A stretch of DNA of 64,000 nt from Ancylothrix sp. D3o (GTDB lineage: Bacteria; Cyanobacteriota; Cyanobacteriia; Cyanobacteriales; Oscillatoriaceae), in the NCBI RefSeq assembly GCF_025370775.1, contig NZ_JAMXEX010000003.1:62001-126000 (forward strand), written 5' to 3'. Shown here in pieces: positions 48,625 through 57,404 of this stretch (position 1 is the stretch's first letter; each line of letters begins with the position of its first letter). Under the pieces are notes generated by a model. That model was not told the DNA's origin. It did no database searches and saw nothing but the letters and a program-made list of their open reading frames with translations. The position numbers and the translations under genes are program-made.

Positions 48625-49815
48625 ATGTATATCCTTGATTTGATCTTGTTGGCAATCGGCCTGGGGTTATTGATTCCTACAGGAGTTTTGTTTGTGGAGT
48701 GCGTAGCTGCTGCTGTGGCACCGGCAAAAAGTAGGGCTGTTGAATCACGTCGTCCAACCATTGCTGTTTTGGTACCGGCCCACAATGAAGCCGCAGGCAT
48801 TGGCGCGACTTTAAAAACAATTGTGCCGCAATTATTACCAACTGATCGGTTGGTGGTTATTGCCGATAACTGCACCGATAATACCGCAGAAATTGCCCAC
48901 GCCTGTGGTGCCATTGCCATTGAACGCCACGACACCAATAATCGGGGCAAAGGCTATGCCTTAGATTACGGTTTAAAGTTTCTGGCAAATTCGCCGCCCG
49001 AAGTTGTAATTATCATCGATGCAGACTGCATCGTGGAAGAGCAAGCTATCGAAAAAATAGCAGGCACAGCATTACAAACTAACCGGCCGGTGCAGGCGAC
49101 TTATATAATGGAACGCCCCGAAACTCCCAGCGCAAAAAACTTGATTTCTGCTTTAGCTTTTACTGTCAAAAATTTAGTGCGCCCTGCTGGCTTAAAACAG
49201 ATTGGTTTGCCCTGTTTGCTAACAGGCACCGGCATGGCGTTTCCTTGGGCAGTGATTGCACAAGCCCCGCTCGCTAGTGGCAATATCGTAGAAGATATGC
49301 AATTAGCAGTGGATTTAGCGCTGGCGGGTCATCCAGCAATATTCTGCCCGGATGCAAAAGTTACGGGAGTGTTGCCAAATCAAACCGCTGCGGCTACGAC
49401 TCAAAGAACCCGCTGGGAACATGGCCATTTGCAAACCTTGCTCACACAAGTTCCCCGCTTACTGCAAGGAGCTTTTAGCCAAAAACGCTTTGATTTAGCG
49501 GGGCTGGCTCTCGATTTAAGCGTCCCCCCTCTATCGCTTTTGGTGATGCTTTGGCTGGCTGTTATGGCTGTGGCAATTGTTATAAAAATTGCCGGGGGTT
49601 CTTGGGTTCCGACTTTGTTTTTAGCCAGCCTTGGGGGGTTGATTTTAGTTGCTATTTTCACCGCTTGGGCAAAATTTGGCCGGTCGGATTTTCCGCTTTC
49701 AACTCTTTTAGCGGTGCCGGTTTATATTTTGTGGAAAATTCCGGTTTATTTGGCTTTTTTGGTGCGCCGACAAACTAACTGGGTTCGCACTCAGCGAGAT
49801 GCCGGGAGTACCTAA
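48625..49815 (+). CDS. Membrane-bound family 2 glycosyltransferase
   Basis: A 396-residue integral membrane GT2. An N-terminal helix (about 3-28) precedes the GT-A domain, with AVLVPAHNEAAGIGATLKTI, VVIADNCTDNTAEIA, metal motif IIIDADCIVEEQ, and VEDMQLAVDLALAGH containing the ED acid pair. A TTQRTRWEHGH segment corresponds to the Q/RxxRW motif of processive synthases. Three C-terminal helices lie at about 300-325, 332-350 and 360-378. It may extend a polymer directly or add a lipid-linked sugar. ATG 48625 is preferred to a TTG three codons upstream. Confidence 0.85.
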   Translation: MYILDLILLAIGLGLLIPTGVLFVECVAAAVAPAKSRAVESRRPTIAVLVPAHNEAAGIGATLKTIVPQLLPTDRLVVIADNCTDNTAEIAHACGAIAIERHDTNNRGKGYALDYGLKFLANSPPEVVIIIDADCIVEEQAIEKIAGTALQTNRPVQATYIMERPETPSAKNLISALAFTVKNLVRPAGLKQIGLPCLLTGTGMAFPWAVIAQAPLASGNIVEDMQLAVDLALAGHPAIFCPDAKVTGVLPNQTAAATTQRTRWEHGHLQTLLTQVPRLLQGAFSQKRFDLAGLALDLSVPPLSLLVMLWLAVMAVAIVIKIAGGSWVPTLFLASLGGLILVAIFTAWAKFGRSDFPLSTLLAVPVYILWKIPVYLAFLVRRQTNWVRTQRDAGST

Positions 49816-49908
49816 GTTAACTATCGCAAAAAATGCCGGTGAAAGGGCTTTGAGCAAGCGATAGGAAATATATTTCTTAAGTTTTTTCTTCGCTCCGATG
49901 CACTACCT

Positions 49909-52900
49909 ATGAATACTCGCAATTTTAACAAAACCTCTGATAACTCTCCCCAAAATATAGAAACTCCTCAAGTTTCTAACTCAACAGGCTCGTTTTTAGA
50001 GTCGGGGGCAAAACCAGTACAATTTTGGCCTGAGTTTTTAAAAGATTTAGCGCCTCAAAGCCTCGGAGATTTCCTGAGTTTGAGTTCAAAAAAAAACGGT
50101 GAAGATTCGGAAAATTACACCCTGCCGGGTACACAAGAAATTGGATTATCTTTAAGGCCAACTTCTTTTTTAAAAGCAATTGCTCAAAAAAACTCGATAG
50201 AATTTTCCGTTTTGATCCAAGCCGCTTGGGCGATTTTGTTGAGCCGCTACACTGCTGAAAAAAATGTGGTGTTTGGGGTGACACCAACATCGGGAAGTTT
50301 TAATCCTTTGCCGATGCTAGTTTCTGTTGAACCCGAACAAACTTTTATCTCTTGGGTTAAACAATTACAGAAATTATGGATGATTTTGGCGGACTACCGG
50401 CACACTCAAATCGAGGAAATTAAAGAATGGCTTAATTTTCCGGCTGGGGCGAATTTATTTGAACATTTGTTAACTTTTGATGGCGATTTTCCAAGCAATT
50501 TAGATGTTAATAAATTTGGGTTGGTTGTGGCTGCTTCTGTAGAGACAGAAGTGGTGATCAAAATTCAATATAACCGGGGAAAGTTTAGCGATAGCACGAT
50601 CTATCGGCTGCTTTTGCATATTAAAACTTTGCTCGAAAATATTGCCTTAAATCCAAATCAACTGATAAAGGAAATTTCCAATCTCTGCGGTGCGGAATAC
50701 CATCAAATAATGGTGAAGTGGAATAAAACCGGCTACGAATATCCTGAAAATCGCTGCATTCACCAACTTTTTGAAGAGCAAGTTACGCTGCTACCTGATG
50801 CGCCGGCGCTGGTTTGTGGAGAAAAACAACTGTCGTACAATCAACTTAACCAAAAAGCAAATCAACTAGCTCATTATTTAAAAAATTTGGGAGTTTGTGC
50901 TGAGATTCCGGTTGTGATTTGTCTGGCTCGAAGTGTTGAGTTAATGGTGGCAATTTTGGCGGTGTTAAAAGCAGGCGGTGGTTATGTGCCGGTTGATCCT
51001 GAGTATCCCCGTGAACGAATTTCTTTTATTTTAGAAGATGTGAAAGCGCCGATTTTATTGACAAGCAAAAATTTGTTAAATGAACTGCCGTCAATTGAAG
51101 GGAAGGTTATTTGTTTAGATCGTTTGGAGGATGAAATTTCCACCGGCAACTCTGAGAACCCAATTTGTGAAATTACCCCGGAAAATTTAGCCTACATTAT
51201 TTATACTTCTGGCTCTACCGGCAAACCGAAAGGGGTTTTAATTCCTCATCGGGGTGTAGTTAATCACAGTTGGTATATGGCAGAATTTTTTGGCCTTACC
51301 CCTGCTGATTCTGTTTTGCAATTTTCAACGATTAGTTTTGATATTGCTGTTGAAGAAATTTATCCGACTTGGTTTCGGGGGGCGACGCTGGTTTTAAGAA
51401 CTGAAAATATATTAGCATCGGCGGCAGAATTTGTCAAATTTTCTCAGCAAAATCAAATTAGTGTTTGGAATTTGCCAACGGCTTTTTGGCATGAATTAGT
51501 ATATGGATTTTCTGTGACAAAACAAGCGCTACCTGAAGCTTTGCGGTTAGTGGTAGTGGGGGGAGAAAAAGCGTCTGTAAAAGCTTATGAAACCTGGCGA
51601 CAATTAGCGGGGGTAGAAAAAGTACGCTGGGTGAATAGTTACGGGCCCACCGAAACAACGGTGACAGCAACTTTTTATGAACCAGGGTCAGAAATACCGG
51701 AAAAATTACCGATAGGTCGGCCTATTGCTAATACCCAAGTCTATATTTTGGATGAAAATATGCAGTTGGTGCCGGTGGGTGTGCCGGGGGAATTGTATAT
51801 TGGGGGTGCCGGTGTGGCTAAAGGATATTTGAACCGGCCAGAAACTACAGCAGAACGGTTTATTCCCAATTTATTTGTGACGTTCCCAGAAAATTTTTCG
51901 CAGGGGAAAGAAAATTCTGAGGCGACAAAAAATGTGTACGGTTCACAAAGGCCAGAAAATCAGAGAAATGGCGGTCAAAATTCCCAGCCAAAAGAAAATG
52001 CCTCTCGTAGCAGAGAAAATTCTAAGTTTTACCCTGGCTACCTTTACAAAACCGGCGATTTGGTCAGGTATTTAGCGGATGGAAATATTGAATATGTGGG
52101 GCGATTGGATTTCCAAGTTAAGATTCGGGGATATCGGATTGAATTAGGAGAAATTGAAAAAGCCCTCGAAGAACATCCAGAGGTAGCACAAACCGCTGTA
52201 ATTGCTCATGTAGATAGCAGCGGCGAAAAGCGAATTGTGGCTTATGTAGTGGCGAAAGAAAACGGCAGCTTAGAAGAGAAAAAATTGCGGGAATTTTTGC
52301 AAGAAAAATTGCCGAAATATATGATGCCCTCGGCTTTGGTGGGGATGGAAGTTTTGCCGGTGACAGCCAACGGAAAAGTAGACAGAAAAGCCTTGCCGGT
52401 GCCGAATTTTGAACGCAGCGAGGAAGAAGCCGATTTTGTGGCCCCCCAAGATGACTTAGAATTGGAACTGAGCCTGATTTGGGAGAAAATTTTGGGTGTC
52501 AAAAATATTGGCATACACGATAACTTTTTTGAGTTAGGGGGACATTCCTTGCTGGCGGTGAGGCTGCTGGCAGAAATCGAGAATATTTGGAAAAAAAGGT
52601 TTTCGATTACAGCTTTTTTAGAAGCCCCAACAATTCAAACGCAGGCTCAAATTTTACGAGGAGAAGGATTAACTGCCAACAATTCGTCTTTGGTATTGCT
52701 GAATCGGGGTGGACAAGGAGTGCCGTTATTTTGTATTTATGGAATTTTGCTTTACCAGCCCCTTGCTCGTCATTTTGACGGCGAAAGAGATGTTTATGGG
52801 CTGTACCTTCAGGCAGAAATTGACTTACTTAAAGATGGGGTAACAGAAAAACAAAAAGCAGAATTAACAAGCGTTCGTTATTTAGCGAGTCAGTATCGCC

Positions 52901-53514
52901 AAATTATCCAAGAAAAGCAACCGACCGGCCCGTATTTTTTGGCCGGAGAATCCTTTGGCGGCTTGGTGGCGCTGGAAATCGCCCAGCAATTGCGTCAGCA
53001 GGGAGAAGAGGTGGCGTTGGTTGGCTTATTTGATACTTTGGCGCCGGATCTGATGACGCGACTACCCTGGCACAAAAGAATAGGGTTTCATATCGAGAAT
53101 ATGCAGCGAGATGGAGGACAGTACCTTCTGGGTAAGTTACAACAAAGAGTAGAGGCTGCTAAATCTCAATTTCTCAGCTATGGGGGTAAATTTACCCTTG
53201 GCTGGCAGAAACCAAAGGCAGAAATCGTGGCAACTCCCTTGCTAGAAGCGCTAACGCGCCGTGTACGAGACAACATGATCGATCAGGCAATGCAGAATTA
53301 TAAGGCCGAACCTTATGCGGGTAAAGTCGCTTTATTTCGAGCGCTAGATAGTTCGCAATTTGAGTGGTATTATACTGATCCGAAATTGTGGTCTAAGGTA
53401 GCAGTAGGAGAGTTGCAGGTTTATCAAGTGCCGGGTGATCACCTGGGGATTCTCAAAGAACCCAATGTGACAGTTTTAGCAGAGTTTCTGAAAAAATCTT
53501 TGCAGCAAGGATAA
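49909..53514 (+). CDS. Single-module NRPS (partial condensation, adenylation, carrier, thioesterase)
   Basis: A 1201-residue multienzyme. Residues about 35-262 match only the C-terminal half of a condensation domain; the HHxxxDG catalytic motif is absent. The adenylation domain (about 285-830) has YTSGSTGKPKG, NSYGPTETT, YKTGDLVRY and NGKVDRKALP. Read by eye, the specificity residues are D-I-E-N-V-G-S-V-T, loosely like codes for basic amino acids such as ornithine derivatives; this is tentative. A hydrophilic insert of about 50 residues (655-704) interrupts the domain before YKTGD. Carrier Ser880 lies in FFELGGHSLLA; thioesterase Ser1015 in GESFGG. It may release an activated amino acid or dipeptide, or load it onto the polysaccharide. 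It is 11 bases upstream of the co-polymerase gene. Confidence 0.9.
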   Translation: MNTRNFNKTSDNSPQNIETPQVSNSTGSFLESGAKPVQFWPEFLKDLAPQSLGDFLSLSSKKNGEDSENYTLPGTQEIGLSLRPTSFLKAIAQKNSIEFSVLIQAAWAILLSRYTAEKNVVFGVTPTSGSFNPLPMLVSVEPEQTFISWVKQLQKLWMILADYRHTQIEEIKEWLNFPAGANLFEHLLTFDGDFPSNLDVNKFGLVVAASVETEVVIKIQYNRGKFSDSTIYRLLLHIKTLLENIALNPNQLIKEISNLCGAEYHQIMVKWNKTGYEYPENRCIHQLFEEQVTLLPDAPALVCGEKQLSYNQLNQKANQLAHYLKNLGVCAEIPVVICLARSVELMVAILAVLKAGGGYVPVDPEYPRERISFILEDVKAPILLTSKNLLNELPSIEGKVICLDRLEDEISTGNSENPICEITPENLAYIIYTSGSTGKPKGVLIPHRGVVNHSWYMAEFFGLTPADSVLQFSTISFDIAVEEIYPTWFRGATLVLRTENILASAAEFVKFSQQNQISVWNLPTAFWHELVYGFSVTKQALPEALRLVVVGGEKASVKAYETWRQLAGVEKVRWVNSYGPTETTVTATFYEPGSEIPEKLPIGRPIANTQVYILDENMQLVPVGVPGELYIGGAGVAKGYLNRPETTAERFIPNLFVTFPENFSQGKENSEATKNVYGSQRPENQRNGGQNSQPKENASRSRENSKFYPGYLYKTGDLVRYLADGNIEYVGRLDFQVKIRGYRIELGEIEKALEEHPEVAQTAVIAHVDSSGEKRIVAYVVAKENGSLEEKKLREFLQEKLPKYMMPSALVGMEVLPVTANGKVDRKALPVPNFERSEEEADFVAPQDDLELELSLIWEKILGVKNIGIHDNFFELGGHSLLAVRLLAEIENIWKKRFSITAFLEAPTIQTQAQILRGEGLTANNSSLVLLNRGGQGVPLFCIYGILLYQPLARHFDGERDVYGLYLQAEIDLLKDGVTEKQKAELTSVRYLASQYRQIIQEKQPTGPYFLAGESFGGLVALEIAQQLRQQGEEVALVGLFDTLAPDLMTRLPWHKRIGFHIENMQRDGGQYLLGKLQQRVEAAKSQFLSYGGKFTLGWQKPKAEIVATPLLEALTRRVRDNMIDQAMQNYKAEPYAGKVALFRALDSSQFEWYYTDPKLWSKVAVGELQVYQVPGDHLGILKEPNVTVLAEFLKKSLQQG

Positions 53515-53525
53515 GAGGCAATACC

Positions 53526-55808
53526 GTGAGGCAAAACAGGATGGAAGTCGAGCAAATTTCCCCAAGGATATCTGATAATAAACCGGGCAAACATTTACAA
53601 GATTTTCCCGAAGATGGGGAGCAATTGACGAGCCAATCACCGAGTAAAGGTTTAAATTTGCGCCCTTTGATGCGGTTATCTTTGCGGCGGTGGTATTTGA
53701 TTGTTGGTTTCACGGCGTTGGCGGCTACAGCGGTTTGGTTGTTGGGTTTAAAAAAGCCGTCGGTTTATAAAAGTAGTTTTCGGTTATTAGTTGAGCCGGT
53801 GACTTCGGAAGCAAAATTAGCTGAACCGACAACGCTAACTCGCAGTGGAGGGATGCCGAGTGAGGGAATGTTTGCGTTAGACTACGCGACACAAATTCAA
53901 ATTTTAACAGATAATCAAATGCTGTCTAAAATTTTAGAAGATGTGCGGGTTCGCTACCCTCAATTATCTTATGGTGCTCTCAAAGAAGGATTAACTGTAG
54001 AACGTGTGGGACAGGGTGATTCTGCTCGCACAAAATTAATAGAAGTTAGCTATCAAAACCACAATGCTGATGTGGTGCAGTTGGTTTTAGAGAGAACCGC
54101 TTATCGGTATTTAAAATATAGTTTAGAAGAGCGGAAAAGTCGTCTCAGCCAAGGGGTAAAATTTATCGAAGAACGGCTGCCGAAATTGCAAACTCAAGTG
54201 ACGACGCTGCAAGCGCAATTGCAAAAGTTACAAGAGCAGTATGATTTGTCTGATCCCAAACAAAAAAATGATTTTTTGTATAAACAATTTCAAGATGTAA
54301 CGGCGCTGCAATTAGATACGCAACGACAGCTAAAAGAAAATCAAGAACTTTATGCCAACCTTCAACAACAATTACAACTTACTCCTAGCGAAGGGTTAGC
54401 GGCAACAGCTTTAAGTGAAAATCAAAATTATCAGCAACTTGTCACCAAATATAAAGAAGTTGAACGACAAATTGCTACGGAGTCGGCGCGGTTTCAAATG
54501 GGGAGCCCGCAAATGCAAAATCTTGAAGCTCAACGCCAAAATTTGCTGGGTTTGATGCAGCAAGAAACGCAACAAATTGTCGGCGCAAATGTAACCACTT
54601 CTGGGGAAAATGGCGCTAACCTGGGAACGCAAAACCCGACTCGTTTAGTTTTAATTAAACAGTTGGTAGACACCGGCAATCAAATTAATGTGCTGGAAAT
54701 TCGCAGCGCCGAAGTTGCCAAAGCAAAAGCCGATATTGAGCAACAACTTAACACAGTGCCGGCAATTTCTCGCCAGTATGATGACTTGCTACGCCAGTTA
54801 GAAATTGCCACAAAAACCCTTGATCAACTTTTAACGCAACGGCAAACGCTACAAATTGAAGCTGCTCAAAATGAGGTGCCTTGGGAATTGGTTTCTAAGC
54901 CGCAAGTATCGCGGGATGAAAAAGGCAACGCTGTGGCTGAACCGGCGGACTTGAAAAAGCAAATGACTCAGGCAATTATGGGAGGATTGCTGTTAGGTTT
55001 TCTGGCGGCTTTCTTGTTAGAAAAGTATCGCAATATTTATAATGGTACGCCTGATTTGGAAGATGCTGTAAAAGTGCCGATTTTGGGCGAAATTCCTTAC
55101 TCAAATCTTGCAGCCAATCGGGTGGAAGATGGTAGGGAACAAAATAATCAGGCGCAGTTTTTTGATGCTTTTGAATCGCTTTATGCGAATCTGCGATTTT
55201 TATTTACTGACCGGCCTGTGCGTTCTTTAACTGTTTCTTCCGCCACCGCCGGCGATGGCAAATCAATTGTGGCTTTAAACCTTGCTAAAACAGCCGCAGC
55301 AATGGGGCATCGGGTGTTATTAGTAGATGCAGATTTTCGCTTTCCTCGCCTGCATCAGTTGTTGAATTTACCCAACCAAAAAGGTTTAACTGATTTACTT
55401 TCGAGCAATCAACCGGCCAATAATTTCATTCAGCGTCCCTTGGCAATGGATAACTTTTCGGTTCTCACATCTGGGCAACCTTTGCCTAATTCAATTCGCC
55501 AGCTTGCCTCGTCAAAAATGCAGTATCTCATCAAAGAATTTCAAAGCAATTATGATTTAGTTATTTATGATACGCCGCATCTTTTTAATTTGATGGACGC
55601 TCATTTTTTGGCAGATAATACCGATGGAGTTGTGATGGTGGTGGCGGTGGGCAAAACGCCGGCATCTGCTGTTACAAAAGTGATCAAACAGTTAGAAACC
55701 TATAGCATTCCTTGTTTGGGAGTTGTGGCAAATAACCTTAACCCCAAGGGCAAAAAAGCCCTACCAGCCACGCCGCCGGAAATGCTGGATGAGGTGGTGG
55801 TTGGTTAG
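53526..55808 (+). CDS. Wzc/GumC-type polysaccharide co-polymerase with BY-kinase-like ATPase domain
   Basis: A 760-residue inner-membrane protein controlling polymer length and export. Membrane helices lie at about 56-75 and 480-498, with a Wzz-type periplasmic domain and long coiled coils (about 205-430) between. The cytosolic P-loop domain has a Walker A-like SATAGDGKSIVALNLAKTAA (K579), Walker A' VLLVDADFRFPRL and Walker B-like DLVIYDTP. The C-terminus (NPKGKKALPATPPEMLDEVV) has no tyrosine cluster, so autophosphorylation as in Wzc is doubtful. GTG 53526 is used because AAGAGG lies about 8 bases upstream; ATG 53541 has no site. Gene order after the NRPS (11-base gap) suggests translational coupling. 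Confidence 0.9.
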   Translation: MRQNRMEVEQISPRISDNKPGKHLQDFPEDGEQLTSQSPSKGLNLRPLMRLSLRRWYLIVGFTALAATAVWLLGLKKPSVYKSSFRLLVEPVTSEAKLAEPTTLTRSGGMPSEGMFALDYATQIQILTDNQMLSKILEDVRVRYPQLSYGALKEGLTVERVGQGDSARTKLIEVSYQNHNADVVQLVLERTAYRYLKYSLEERKSRLSQGVKFIEERLPKLQTQVTTLQAQLQKLQEQYDLSDPKQKNDFLYKQFQDVTALQLDTQRQLKENQELYANLQQQLQLTPSEGLAATALSENQNYQQLVTKYKEVERQIATESARFQMGSPQMQNLEAQRQNLLGLMQQETQQIVGANVTTSGENGANLGTQNPTRLVLIKQLVDTGNQINVLEIRSAEVAKAKADIEQQLNTVPAISRQYDDLLRQLEIATKTLDQLLTQRQTLQIEAAQNEVPWELVSKPQVSRDEKGNAVAEPADLKKQMTQAIMGGLLLGFLAAFLLEKYRNIYNGTPDLEDAVKVPILGEIPYSNLAANRVEDGREQNNQAQFFDAFESLYANLRFLFTDRPVRSLTVSSATAGDGKSIVALNLAKTAAAMGHRVLLVDADFRFPRLHQLLNLPNQKGLTDLLSSNQPANNFIQRPLAMDNFSVLTSGQPLPNSIRQLASSKMQYLIKEFQSNYDLVIYDTPHLFNLMDAHFLADNTDGVVMVVAVGKTPASAVTKVIKQLETYSIPCLGVVANNLNPKGKKALPATPPEMLDEVVVG

Positions 55809-55953
55809 GAGATGGTGGTTTTTTATTAACGGAACTGCCGAAAGGCGCAGTTAATAAAAAATCGCCCTTGTGGCAAAAACCCCTACCAGCAAAGCTTTAG
55901 CGTCCCAAAAATGTTAAAATAGCAACGATTGCAAGTTGGGAGAAACACCACAC

Positions 55954-56553
55954 ATGGGACGCCGCAAAGCCACCGTTACCTATACCGTAAAAGCCCACCC
56001 AGGAGTTACTATTACGGTGCCGGGAAAAGTTGATGATCAAAAAACCAGAGCAAGTGCGCTCGATGAAGCCTTGCGCTTGATGACAGAAGAAACCGGCCCG
56101 CTGGATAGTGATAGTTTCCCCGATGGGTTGGGAGTGGAAGATCTAATTTTTGTCGAAGCTTCCCACTCCGGGCTAACCGAAGCCGAAGAAACCCGGACGG
56201 AAAGAGAACTCGAACCTATGGAAAAAGCGGCAAAAACTGTTGCTGAATTCACGCTAAAACGGGCGGCTTTGCAACAACAACAAGCCAGCGCCCAAAAATA
56301 TTTAGGGTTAATTGAGGCTGTATTTTCTCTGCAACCCCTCAGCGAAGAACAAATTGAAATGGCAACCGATAAAGCCTTCCCCAAAACTATCGAAAATTTA
56401 GCCATTGCCAAAATAGAATTTGATAAATTGCAGCCGCAAGCTGAAGACGCCTGGAAACTCTTAAAACCGGCCTTTTCCGCCGCTGAAGAACAAAAACCAG
56501 CGCCCAGCAACGGCACTAAACGGGAAAGTGAGCCGGTGGCCAAGGTAAAATAG
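55954..56553 (+). CDS. Conserved-looking hypothetical protein, 199 aa
   Basis: I do not recognise this protein. The N-terminus (MGRRKATVTYTVKAHPGVTI) forms likely beta strands, followed by helical segments, including a heptad-like helix at about 85-115 with LKRAALQQQQASAQKYLGLI. The C-terminal 25 residues are Pro/Ser/Lys-rich. No membrane or signal segment. ATG 55954 is chosen because GGGAGA lies about 10 bases upstream. It is 146 bases past the polysaccharide operon and 122 bases before ccmP, so it may belong with ccmP rather than with the polysaccharide genes; this is a guess from position. Confidence 0.65.
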   Translation: MGRRKATVTYTVKAHPGVTITVPGKVDDQKTRASALDEALRLMTEETGPLDSDSFPDGLGVEDLIFVEASHSGLTEAEETRTERELEPMEKAAKTVAEFTLKRAALQQQQASAQKYLGLIEAVFSLQPLSEEQIEMATDKAFPKTIENLAIAKIEFDKLQPQAEDAWKLLKPAFSAAEEQKPAPSNGTKRESEPVAKVK

Positions 56554-56559
56554 CTGGTT

Positions 56560-56613
56560 GTCAATGGTCATTTGTTAAGGGTTTTTTGCCCCTAGACTAA
56601 TGACTAATGACAA
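56560..56613. repeat. Heptamer repeats with inverted halves before ccmP
   Basis: GTCAATG-GTCATTT on the left (56560-56573) and AATGACT-AATGACA on the right (about 56599-56612) are inverted copies of the same heptamer family, separated by AAGGG-TTTTTTG-CCCCT, which can itself fold. It lies between the unknown gene and ccmP. Confidence 0.6.
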
Positions 56614-56674
56614 AACAAGGTAAACTCTAATATTGCACGTTAAATAGAGTCACCCGACTGCACGGAGTGAAACC

Positions 56675-57322
56675 TTGGGAATCGAGTTACGCAGTTATGT
56701 ATATTTAGACAATTTGCAACCCCAGCACGCGGCGTATATCGGCACCGTTGCTCAGGGGTTTTTGCCATTACCGGGGGATGCGTCTTTGTGGATAGAAATC
56801 TCTCCGGGGATAGAAATTAACCGCATTACTGATGTGGCATTAAAATCTGCTACTGTGCGTCCTGGCGTGCAAATTGTGGAGCGACTTTATGGCCTCTTAG
56901 AAATACATTCTAGCAAACAAGGCGAAACGCGAGCCGCCGGCAGTGCAATTTTAGATATGCTTGGAGTGCGCCGCGAAGAATGTATTAAACCGCGTATTAT
57001 TTCCAGCCAAATTATTCGCAATATTGACGCCCACCAAACGCAACTTATTAATCGTACCCGACGGGGACAACTTTTGCTGGCAGGACAAACGCTTTATGTG
57101 CTCGAAGTTGAACCGGCAGCTTATGCCGCACTGGCAGCCAATGAATCAGAAAAAGCAGCCTCTATTAATATATTAGAAATTCTGCCGGTGGGCAGCTTCG
57201 GACGTCTTTATTTAGGCGGAGAAGAACGCGATATTTTAGCTGCATCACGCGCTGCTATTGGTGCTATTGAAAATATCCCCGGACGAGATAGCCTTGCTGC
57301 CGGTGCGGGAAGGAAAGAATAA
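56675..57322 (+). CDS. ccmP: Carboxysome shell protein CcmP (tandem BMC-domain trimer)
   Basis: A 215-residue BMC-T protein with two fused BMC folds (about 1-105 and 106-205). I recognise the CcmP signatures [57 protein letters not shown] and [20 protein letters not shown]. CcmP forms stacked trimers with a gated central pore in the beta-carboxysome shell, probably passing larger metabolites such as ribulose-1,5-bisphosphate and 3-phosphoglycerate. The start codon is TTG at 56675, supported by GGAG nine bases upstream; no in-frame ATG or GTG fits. It lies apart from the main ccmKLMN genes, as is common for ccmP. The pentapeptide gene begins 82 bases after the stop. Confidence 0.88.
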   Translation: MGIELRSYVYLDNLQPQHAAYIGTVAQGFLPLPGDASLWIEISPGIEINRITDVALKSATVRPGVQIVERLYGLLEIHSSKQGETRAAGSAILDMLGVRREECIKPRIISSQIIRNIDAHQTQLINRTRRGQLLLAGQTLYVLEVEPAAYAALAANESEKAASINILEILPVGSFGRLYLGGEERDILAASRAAIGAIENIPGRDSLAAGAGRKE

Positions 57323-57404
57323 AAAACAACCAAAAACAAGAGAGTGGTGTCGTGATGCGATACATTGGAAAATTGGAAACTTGGGATTAGAAAAAAACCG
57401 GCTC

